From contig NZ_FCOJ02000067.1 of assembly GCF_001545035.1 (NCBI RefSeq), positions 1-36,731 of the forward strand: a DNA stretch of 36,731 bases, read 5' to 3'. Made by a program: the position numbers and the translations under genes. The notes below the pieces were generated by a model that saw only the letters and a program-made list of their open reading frames with translations, was not told the DNA's origin and searched no databases. Positions within the stretch are counted from its first letter, which is position 1, and every line of letters begins with the position of its first letter. Shown in pieces: positions 30,498-36,731 of the stretch. Source of the DNA: Caballeronia glebae. GTDB taxonomy: Bacteria; Pseudomonadota; Gammaproteobacteria; Burkholderiales; Burkholderiaceae.

Positions 30498-32942
30498 TCA
30501 ACCGCCGCGCTCGTCGGTGAGCGCGGTGCTCGGCGTCTCCGATCCCTCGCCTTTGATCGAACGGGGCGATTGTCCGCGCGGCCATCCGCACACGCCGAAG
30601 CGATCGAGCAGCGCCTGCACGCCATCCGCCGGAACCGGACGCGAGAACAGAAAGCCTTGCGCTTCCACCGGGCCGAGCGCGGCGAGCCACGCGATCTGCT
30701 CCTCGCGCTCCGTGCCTTCGACGACCACCGTCAGCCCGAGCGAGCGCGCCAGATTGACGATTGCCGACACCATCACGCACACGCTGCGGTCTTCGGGAAT
30801 CGCCTGAATGAACGAGCGATCTACCTTCAACGTGTCGACCGAGAAGCGGTTCAGATACGACAACGACGAGTATCCCGTGCCGAAGTCGTCGAGCGCGATG
30901 CGCACGCCCAGGCGCTTCAGCGCGACGATTTTCTCCTGCACCAGTTCCGGATACTCGACCATCACGGTTTCGGTGATTTCGAGCTCCAGCTTGTCGGGCG
31001 GAATGCCGCTCGTCTCGATCGCGCGCGCGACCGTCTCCAGCAAGTCGCCGCGCCAGAACTGCACGGCCGAGATGTTCACGGCGAGCGAAAGTCCCGTATA
31101 GCCGTCGCGCTGCCATTGCGCGAGCTCCTTGCACGCGGTGTGGATTACGAAATCGCCGACCGCGACGATCAGTCCGGTCGATTCCGCCACAGGTATGAAC
31201 TCGTTCGCCGGAATGAGACCGTGCTGCGGATGATTCCAGCGCACCAGCGCCTCGAAACCGGTAATGCAGCGGCGCGTCAGATCGATCTTCGGCTGATAGA
31301 CGAGGAAGAGTTGCTGCTCCGTCAACGCGACGCGCAGTTGCTGTTCCCACTTCATGAGATGGTCCGCGCGATGCGACAACTGCGGCGAATAGAACTGATA
31401 GCAGTTCCGGCCGGCGTCTTTCGCGCTGTACATCGCGAGGTCGGCCTTCTTCAAGAGATCGATCTCGCTCTCGTTCGACACCGAGAAGAGTGCGATGCCG
31501 ATGCTCGCATGCAGCACGAACGCGCTGCCGCGCACGTCGAAGGGCGTGGCGAACATCGTCGAGATATCGTCGGCGAGCGTGACCGCGCGCTGCTCGACAT
31601 CGTCGCCCTTCACGACGACCACGAACTCGTCGCCGCCGATGCGCGAGAGCGTGCCGCTTTGCCCGACTGTTTCCGCGAGCCGCGAGGCCGTCATTTGCAG
31701 CACGATGTCGCCGGCGTTGTGACCGAGCGTGTCGTTCACCGTCTTGAAGTTGTCGAGGTCGATGAACAGCAGCGCGAGCCGCCCGATGTTCTCCGGTTGC
31801 GCCACGTCCAGCCTGAGCGCGCGCAGCGTCGAGTAACGGTTGCGCAGGCCTGTGAGCAGATCGTATTCGACGAGATGCGTCATCTCGCGCTCGCGCCCGA
31901 GCAGCTTGCCGATGAGACCCGTCGCGACCGCGAAGAAGCCGAGCATCGCGAGCGAGATGAAGCTCGCCATCAGCAGATAGACGTTGCGCGTGTGGTTGTA
32001 GTCGATCATCTCCTCGCGCTCGGAGAGGCCGACGAGCACGCCGAGCGGATAGCCGTCGATATGCCGGTACGACATGATGCGCTTCACGTGATCGATCGGA
32101 TCGACGTAGATGCCCGACGCATGGTCGGTCGTCGGATACACGCCGGTCGCGCTGAACGCGGCGTGGGCGCGATCGCCCGGGGCGCTGTGCGCATTGCCTT
32201 TCGCCGCGGCGCTCGCGGCGGTATTCGCGGCGGCGCTCTCGGCGAGGCTGCCGCCCGTGCTGCGCGCGAGCACGGAGCCGTTGTCCGACACGACCGCGAT
32301 CACGCCTTCGCGCCCGATCGACGCGACGTTGTAGAAGTCGTTCGTGAAATACGCCGGGTCTTCCGACACGACCACGACGCCCGCGAACGAGCCGTCGGCA
32401 TGATTGAGCCGCCGCGTGATCTGCAGCGTCCAGAGCCCGGACACGCGACCGCGCACCGGGCGGCTGATGTAGAGCAGATCGTCGTTCGAATGCGCGTGGA
32501 CCTTGTAGTGCTCGCGATCGGAGAGATCGATCGGCTTCGGATGCGGATCGGAAGTATTAGCAATCAACGTCCCGTATTCGTCGATGAGCGAAACCTGCAC
32601 CAGCGTGTCGCTCTGCACGACGCCTTTCTCGACAGTTGCGACCAGATCGAAGTTGTCGGGCGACTTCTCGTACTCGTATTTGACGAAGCGCGTGATCTGG
32701 TCGACCTGATGGATCGCCTTGATGGTGTGTTGTTCGAGCGCCGACGAGAGAATGGCGGCGGACGCCATCGATTCATGCGTGGTCGCTTCGCGCTCGACCG
32801 AGAGCCGGGCGAAGATCACCGCCCACAGAAGCACGAGCACGAAGGTGCCGAGCACGGGAATCGCGAGAAGCGCGCGCCGGCGCCGCACCGACGGCGCGCC
32901 GAAGATGGTGTCGGAGAAGGCATGGGAGCGCGTGCGCTTCAT
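30498..32942 (-). CDS. Cache-GGDEF-EAL bifunctional c-di-GMP enzyme
   Basis: The 814-aa membrane protein has a first helix (about 24-47), a periplasmic double Cache-like sensor (about 55-315, with LIDEYGTLIANTSD and DREHYKVHAHSND), a second helix (about 320-345), then GGDEF and EAL domains. The GGDEF motif RIGGDEFVVVV is intact at 436-440; no RxxD inhibitory site is seen at the usual place. The EAL domain has FEALVRWNHP (EAL at 564-566), NISAVQF, LEITETV, DDFGTGYSSLSYL and VVVEGTE, so both activities look competent. It would set c-di-GMP levels in response to an external ligand. ATG 32942 (MKRTRSH) is chosen; the frame opens 13 codons earlier. Confidence 0.9.
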   Translation of the reverse strand: MKRTRSHAFSDTIFGAPSVRRRRALLAIPVLGTFVLVLLWAVIFARLSVEREATTHESMASAAILSSALEQHTIKAIHQVDQITRFVKYEYEKSPDNFDLVATVEKGVVQSDTLVQVSLIDEYGTLIANTSDPHPKPIDLSDREHYKVHAHSNDDLLYISRPVRGRVSGLWTLQITRRLNHADGSFAGVVVVSEDPAYFTNDFYNVASIGREGVIAVVSDNGSVLARSTGGSLAESAAANTAASAAAKGNAHSAPGDRAHAAFSATGVYPTTDHASGIYVDPIDHVKRIMSYRHIDGYPLGVLVGLSEREEMIDYNHTRNVYLLMASFISLAMLGFFAVATGLIGKLLGREREMTHLVEYDLLTGLRNRYSTLRALRLDVAQPENIGRLALLFIDLDNFKTVNDTLGHNAGDIVLQMTASRLAETVGQSGTLSRIGGDEFVVVVKGDDVEQRAVTLADDISTMFATPFDVRGSAFVLHASIGIALFSVSNESEIDLLKKADLAMYSAKDAGRNCYQFYSPQLSHRADHLMKWEQQLRVALTEQQLFLVYQPKIDLTRRCITGFEALVRWNHPQHGLIPANEFIPVAESTGLIVAVGDFVIHTACKELAQWQRDGYTGLSLAVNISAVQFWRGDLLETVARAIETSGIPPDKLELEITETVMVEYPELVQEKIVALKRLGVRIALDDFGTGYSSLSYLNRFSVDTLKVDRSFIQAIPEDRSVCVMVSAIVNLARSLGLTVVVEGTEREEQIAWLAALGPVEAQGFLFSRPVPADGVQALLDRFGVCGWPRGQSPRSIKGEGSETPSTALTDERGG

Positions 32943-33397
32943 GGGGCGTCCGTCAGCGCGCTGTCGCCTGGCGCCTTGCATGCTGCGAACTGCGCGAGTG
33001 GGATGAAGCGATGCATGTTTTGAGGCGTTCGACCGAAACGAGTGAATATACCGTGCGCGGCGCGCAGCGGATGATCGGCGGATGCTTTCTCCGAGAGCCG
33101 ATCCACATCTCGATCAACGTCAAGAGCGCGCGCGACGGCCGTTTCGCGAGCCGTTTCCTGCAGCAGCGCCCGAAGCCCGGCATGAGCGAGACGGCGAGCA
33201 TTCGGTGTCATTAAATGCATACGTTTGCGCTGCGGCGCGAGCGGTTCACTCTCTCACGACGCCTGTCGTTTGCCGATGTGAACCGTCATTGCGTTCCGAT
33301 CCCCGATTGTTCAGATAGTAGCGAAGCCACCAAAATTAAGAAAGGGGCGGCGCTTGGGGGTATACGCGCGGCCTCGCGCAGCACGTAGGTCATTGTT
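32943..33397. other. 455-base intergenic region without a recognised gene
   Basis: This gap lies upstream of the leftward GGDEF-EAL gene and downstream of the leftward PhzF-like gene. It holds an A/T-rich patch near 33325-33345 that could carry the promoter of the GGDEF-EAL gene, but no hexamer pair is convincing. The open frames across it show composition-driven residues only. Confidence 0.4.
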
Positions 33398-34297
33398 TCA
33401 GATACGGAATGTGCCGTCGATCACAGTTACCGAAGCACCGCCGATCCAGATCGGTGCGCCGTCGCCCGCGTCGTCGTATTCGATACTCACGCGGCCTTCG
33501 CGGCCGAGCGCCGTGCCTTGGCGCACGGTGAAACTCTGGCCTGGCCGCTGGTCCTGCGCGCGCAGCAGGGTGGCGAGCGCGGCGTTCGCGCTGCCCGTCA
33601 CCGGATCTTCGATGTTTTCCGCGCCGAGCAGGATCACGCGCAGTTCGAAGGTCGCGGGTTCGCCGGCTTCGTGTGGGCCATACACGGCGATGCCGTGCGT
33701 GCCCACATCCGCGACCAGCGTCGCAAGCGACTCGCGCGCCGCGCCGCGCAGCGACATCGCGAGGCACTGCGCCGCATCCTCCACGCGCACGACGAGCCAC
33801 GGCGCACCGTTGTCGACGGCGGCGGGCGGCGCGCTGAAATCGATTACGGCGGGCGCGAGTGCGGCGGCGAGGCGCTCGCTTTGCGCGTCGGACAGCGGCG
33901 CGATGGCGGCGGGCGGCGCGGCGAACGCCCACTCGCCGCCATCGACGTTGCCGCGCTCGGCGAGCGTCACGAGTCCGATGCCGCATTCCTGCACGAGCCG
34001 GCCGGGCGTCTTCGGCGTGTAGCCAGCATCGATGAGCGCGTGCGCACTGCCGAGCGTCGGATGCCCGGCGAACGGCAATTCGACCGCCGTCGTGAAAATG
34101 CGCACGCGATAGTCGGCGCGCGGATTGGTCGGCGGCATGAGAAACGCCGTCTCCGACAAATTGGTCCAGCGCGCGATTTCCTGCATGCGCTGCGTCGTGA
34201 GGCCTTCGGCGTCGAAGATCACCGCGAGCGGATTGCCCTTGAACGGAACCGGCGTGAAGACATCGACCTGTTTGAACTGAACGGTGCGCGAGGACAT
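33398..34297 (-). CDS. PhzF family isomerase-like protein
   Basis: The 299-aa protein has the PhzF/diaminopimelate-epimerase double-barrel fold signatures: QVDVFTPVPFKGNPLAVI, TNLSETAFL with the catalytic-type Glu49, FAGHPTLGSAHALI, and EDPVTGSANAALATLL in the second half. Members isomerise small acids; most genomic copies, including this one away from any phenazine genes, have unknown substrates. The ATG at 34297 (MSSRTVQFKQ) is chosen by similarity to the family start; the longer frame runs through a terminator hairpin and is not credible. It lies downstream of that terminator, so it is likely transcribed from its own promoter. Confidence 0.88.
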   Translation of the reverse strand: MSSRTVQFKQVDVFTPVPFKGNPLAVIFDAEGLTTQRMQEIARWTNLSETAFLMPPTNPRADYRVRIFTTAVELPFAGHPTLGSAHALIDAGYTPKTPGRLVQECGIGLVTLAERGNVDGGEWAFAAPPAAIAPLSDAQSERLAAALAPAVIDFSAPPAAVDNGAPWLVVRVEDAAQCLAMSLRGAARESLATLVADVGTHGIAVYGPHEAGEPATFELRVILLGAENIEDPVTGSANAALATLLRAQDQRPGQSFTVRQGTALGREGRVSIEYDDAGDGAPIWIGGASVTVIDGTFRI

Positions 34298-34321
34298 GAG
34301 CGTGAGGAGTTGGGGCAGGAC

Positions 34322-34356
34322 ACAAAAAAACCCGACGGCGTGAGCGCGTCGGGTTT
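34322..34356 (-). terminator. Rho-independent terminator after the RidA-family gene
   Basis: On the minus strand AAACCCGACG (34347-34356) pairs perfectly with CGTCGGGTTT (34328-34337) across a nine-base loop and is followed by a run of seven or more T residues. It lies 36 bases beyond the stop of the RidA-family gene and before the PhzF-like gene. Confidence 0.88.
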
Positions 34357-34392
34357 CGCTTGAAGGGCGACGGAAGGCGCGCCTTATGTGCT

Positions 34393-34854
34393 TTACGCGA
34401 CTTCCGCGATCAACTCGATCTCGACGCACGCGCCGAGCGGAATCTGCGCGACGCCGAACGCCGAGCGCGCGTGCTTGCCCGCATCGCCGAAAATTTCAGC
34501 GATCAATTCGGACGCGCCATTCGTGACGATGTGCTGCTCGGTGAAATCGAAGGTCGAATTCACGAGGCTCATTACCTTGACGATCCGCTTCACGCGGTTC
34601 AGATCGCCGACGTGCGCGTGCAGCGTCGCGATCAGGTCGATGGCGACGCTGCGCGCCGCAGCCTTGCCTTCTTCGGTCGAGATGTTGTCGCCGAGCTTGC
34701 CGACATGCACCTTACCTTCCTTCTTCGCGATGTGTCCGGAGAGATACACCGTGTTGCCGCTCTGCGCGCTCATCACGTAAGCGGCGGCGGGCGCGCCCGC
34801 GACGGGCAGTTCGATGCCGAGTGCCTTCAGCTTGTCGTATACGTTCGATGTCAT
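34393..34854 (-). CDS. RidA (YjgF/YER057c/UK114) family protein
   Basis: The 153-aa protein shows GNTVYLSGHIAKKEGK, a central IATLHAHVGDLNRVKRIVKVM and the C-terminal HARSAFGVAQIPLGACVEIELIAEV. Arg130 in ARS and Glu145 in VEIE match the positions of E. coli RidA Arg105 and Glu120, so imine/enamine deaminase activity is plausible. The sequence is a longer subgroup than E. coli RidA (128 aa). GAGGAG lies before the ATG. It is 65 bases downstream of a PLP aminotransferase gene on the same strand; RidA proteins clear reactive enamines made by PLP enzymes, so the pairing fits. Confidence 0.9.
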   Translation of the reverse strand: MTSNVYDKLKALGIELPVAGAPAAAYVMSAQSGNTVYLSGHIAKKEGKVHVGKLGDNISTEEGKAAARSVAIDLIATLHAHVGDLNRVKRIVKVMSLVNSTFDFTEQHIVTNGASELIAEIFGDAGKHARSAFGVAQIPLGACVEIELIAEVA

Positions 34855-34919
34855 CGGTTGCTCCTCGTAACTGGAAACTGGGTGAACGCGCGCGAAGTCC
34901 GTCCGCGCGGCTCGAAGAA

Positions 34920-36116
34920 TCAGACGCTCGCGCGGATCAGCGCGCCGAGCTTCGCCACGCCTTCGTCGATCGTGGCGGGCGGCACCGTCACGAACGAGAG
35001 ACGCATCGTATTGTGCTCGGCTTCGTTCGCGAAGAACGGGCCGCCCGGCACGAAGGCCACGTTTTGCGCGATCGCCTGCTCAAGCAGCTTCATCGTGTTG
35101 ATGTGCTTCGGCAGCTTCAGCCACACGAACATGCCGCCTTCCGGCCGGTTCCATTCGACGCCCGGGGGCATGTGGCGTTCCAGCGCGTCGAGCATCGCCT
35201 CGCATTGATCGCGGTAGAGCGCGCGGATCTTGGGCACGTGCGTGTCGAGGAAGCCGTCCTTGATCACTTCGTACACGATGCGTTGCGTAAGGCTCGGCGT
35301 GTGCAGATCGGTAGCCTGCTTGGCCTGCACGAGCTTGAAGTGCAATTCTTCGGGCGCGATGATGTAGCCCACGCGCAGGCCCGGCGCCAGCACCTTCGAG
35401 AACGAGCCGAGATGCACGATGTGATCGGGCGACATCGACAAGAGCGTGGGCAGCGGGGCGCCCGCGTAGTCGAGCGCGCCGTAGGGATCGTCCTCGATTA
35501 CCGGGAACGATGCCTTCTGCGCGAACGCGGCGAGCGCGCGACGGCGTTCGAGCGGCAGGCGGCGGCCGGTCGGATTCTGGAAGTTCGGCTGCGCATAGAG
35601 GAGGCGCGCGTTCGCGGTGAGCGCGGCGTCGAGCGCCTCGGGGATCAGGCCCGATTCATCGGTCGGCACTTGCGCGTAGTGCGGTTCGAACAGCGAGAAC
35701 GACTGCAGCGCGCCGAGATAAGTGGGCGTTTCGACCAGCACGCGGCTGCCCGGATCGATGAGCGTCTTGCCGAGCAGATCGAGCGCCTGCTGCGAGCCCG
35801 TCGTGATGAGCACCTGCGACGCACGGATATGCGCGCCGTTCACCGAGTAGCGCGCCGCGACCCACTCGCGCAATGGCATGTAGCCTTCGGTGGCGCTGTA
35901 TTGAAGCGCGGCGGCGGGCTGATCGCGCAGGATGCGCTCCGACGCGTGGCGCATTTCCTCGACGGGAAACGTCGCGGGCGAGGGCAGGCCGCCCGCGAAG
36001 GAAATGACTTCCGGCCGCTCCGTGACCTTCAGGATTTCGCGAATCGCCGAACTGGTGAGCTTGCGTGCGCGTTCGGAGAGTTGCCACGGCGTGGCGCGGA
36101 GATCGGCTTGATTCAT
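34920..36116 (-). CDS. PLP-dependent aminotransferase, 2-aminoadipate/LysN type
   Basis: The 398-aa fold-type I aminotransferase shows VISFAGGLPSPATFP, the PLP-phosphate region ITTGSQQALDLLGK, Asn181 in PNFQNPTG, Asp210 in IEDDPYGAL, and the Schiff-base Lys241 in LGSFSKVLAPGLRVGY. The family covers 2-aminoadipate, kynurenine and aromatic amino acid transaminases, sometimes as stand-alone relatives of MocR regulators; there is no N-terminal winged helix here. The exact substrate is unknown. It is likely co-transcribed with the RidA-family gene downstream. Confidence 0.88.
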   Translation of the reverse strand: MNQADLRATPWQLSERARKLTSSAIREILKVTERPEVISFAGGLPSPATFPVEEMRHASERILRDQPAAALQYSATEGYMPLREWVAARYSVNGAHIRASQVLITTGSQQALDLLGKTLIDPGSRVLVETPTYLGALQSFSLFEPHYAQVPTDESGLIPEALDAALTANARLLYAQPNFQNPTGRRLPLERRRALAAFAQKASFPVIEDDPYGALDYAGAPLPTLLSMSPDHIVHLGSFSKVLAPGLRVGYIIAPEELHFKLVQAKQATDLHTPSLTQRIVYEVIKDGFLDTHVPKIRALYRDQCEAMLDALERHMPPGVEWNRPEGGMFVWLKLPKHINTMKLLEQAIAQNVAFVPGGPFFANEAEHNTMRLSFVTVPPATIDEGVAKLGALIRASV

Positions 36117-36219
36117 GAAATGCCTCGATTGTCTCTGGGGTTATGTCCCTCGCAGCGCGAACCGCGAGTTTTTGCGTCTGGGCGGAGGAACTGCAATGCG
36201 CAATTATCGCGCGAGTGCG

Positions 36220-36731
36220 TCATCTTGCGTGCGTCGTGGCGGCGGCGACCGCCGCCGGTTGCGGCGCGGCGCGCACGGTGGCCTTGCGGCCAAGCACGAC
36301 CGTCACGATGACGGCGGCCGCGTACAGCCACGTCGACGCGCTCACGTGCTCGCCGAAAAAGAGCGCGGATAGCGCCATCGTGAAGAAGATTTGCAGCAGT
36401 TGCACTTGCCCGACGCGCGCGATGCCGCCCATCGCGAGTCCGGCGTACCACGCGAAGAAGCCGATGAATTGCGAGAACAGCGTCACGTAGCCGAACGCGA
36501 GCCAGGTCTTGAGCGCGAGCGGCTCGGGGTGCGTCGCGTGGCTGCCGAACAATTGCGCCCACGCGAGCCAGCCGACCGGCAGCAGCAAGATCGGCGCGCA
36601 GAGCACGAGCGCCCAGCAGATCACCTGCCAGCCGCCCATCTGACGTGCGAGCCGCGCGCCTTCCGCGTAACCGAGCGCGCCGATGCCGACCGCGACGAGC
36701 ATCAACAGGTCGCCGGCCTGCAGTCCGCCGC
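36220..36731 (-). CDS. EamA/DMT family transporter, N-terminus cut by window edge
   Basis: The frame is open through the window edge, so only the C-terminal 170 residues are seen. They include several membrane helices and a complete second EamA repeat: TLFSQFIGFFAWYAGLAMGG, IARVGQVQLLQIFFTMALSALFFGEHV and WLYAAAVIVTVVLGRK. Such proteins export amino acids or metabolites from the inner membrane; the substrate is unknown. It lies 103 bases upstream of the aminotransferase gene on the same strand and could share its transcript. Confidence 0.82.
   Translation of the reverse strand, partial: GGLQAGDLLMLVAVGIGALGYAEGARLARQMGGWQVICWALVLCAPILLLPVGWLAWAQLFGSHATHPEPLALKTWLAFGYVTLFSQFIGFFAWYAGLAMGGIARVGQVQLLQIFFTMALSALFFGEHVSASTWLYAAAVIVTVVLGRKATVRAAPQPAAVAAATTHAR

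Noticed and set aside
30570..33023. 817-codon rightward frame opposite the GGDEF-EAL gene
   Set aside because: The leftward frame carries intact GGDEF and EAL motifs; the rightward one is an Arg/Glu/His-rich shadow.
1..36731. CRISPR array, rRNA genes, insertion-sequence transposases
   Set aside because: No regularly spaced repeat series, rRNA-like sequence or transposase motif was seen anywhere in the window.

Overview
This window looks like a chromosomal segment of a Burkholderia-type betaproteobacterium (Caballeronia, Paraburkholderia or Burkholderia). The evidence is very high GC with strong third-position GC in the flanking genes, a parE-parC pair typed like those of betaproteobacteria, and a set of small families common in that group (DUF1488, DUF4142, DUF4399, DUF4239). 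Genus placement is inference from gene content; no search was run.

Left flank (1-10476). A leftward block holds stress or housekeeping genes: a glycine-zipper protein cut by the window edge, DUF1488, DUF4142, a PfpI/DJ-1 amidotransferase-like protein, a DHA2-type MFS exporter and a YbhB-type PEBP protein. A rightward diguanylate cyclase with two related PAS-like sensor modules follows, meeting a small secreted protein end to end. Next comes a quinate/shikimate catabolic locus: a TetR regulator, a quinate/shikimate dehydrogenase and a divergent 3-dehydroshikimate dehydratase fused to an HPPD-like domain. A perfect 19-bp palindrome lies just upstream of the dehydrogenase. Together these two enzymes would carry quinate/shikimate to protocatechuate.

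Island (about 10.5-20.5 kb). A roughly 9.9-kb integrative element sits in the 3' end of a tRNA-Arg(CCU) gene. A 17-bp direct repeat (CCTGCCGGGGGGACCAC) bounds it, and a tyrosine integrase gene starts about 90 bp past the tRNA. Both ends also carry a pair of GGTACTmCA direct repeats spaced 23-24 bp, which look like integrase arm sites. Its composition and codon use are visibly less GC-biased than the flanks. Cargo is mostly uncharacterised: two secreted proteins in one operon, an orphan 223-aa protein, an HNH-nuclease-like protein coupled to a small zinc-knuckle protein, a third zinc-knuckle protein, a stop-interrupted short ORF, a serine recombinase with its own promoter inside a cluster of TGTC/GACA motifs, three small proteins, and a membrane protein plus HEPN-like protein operon. 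The nuclease group and the HEPN-like/membrane pair are the best candidates for an undescribed defence or inter-element conflict function. That is inference.

Right flank (20485-36731). Ordinary chromosomal genes resume: DUF4239 membrane protein, SAM methyltransferase, rubredoxin, DUF4399, the ABC-F ATPase Uup, topoisomerase IV (parE, parC, closed by a clear terminator), a CopD-like membrane protein, a large Cache-GGDEF-EAL c-di-GMP enzyme, a PhzF-family protein, a RidA-family protein, a PLP aminotransferase and a truncated EamA transporter. The window has two c-di-GMP proteins, one synthesis-only and one with both domains intact.
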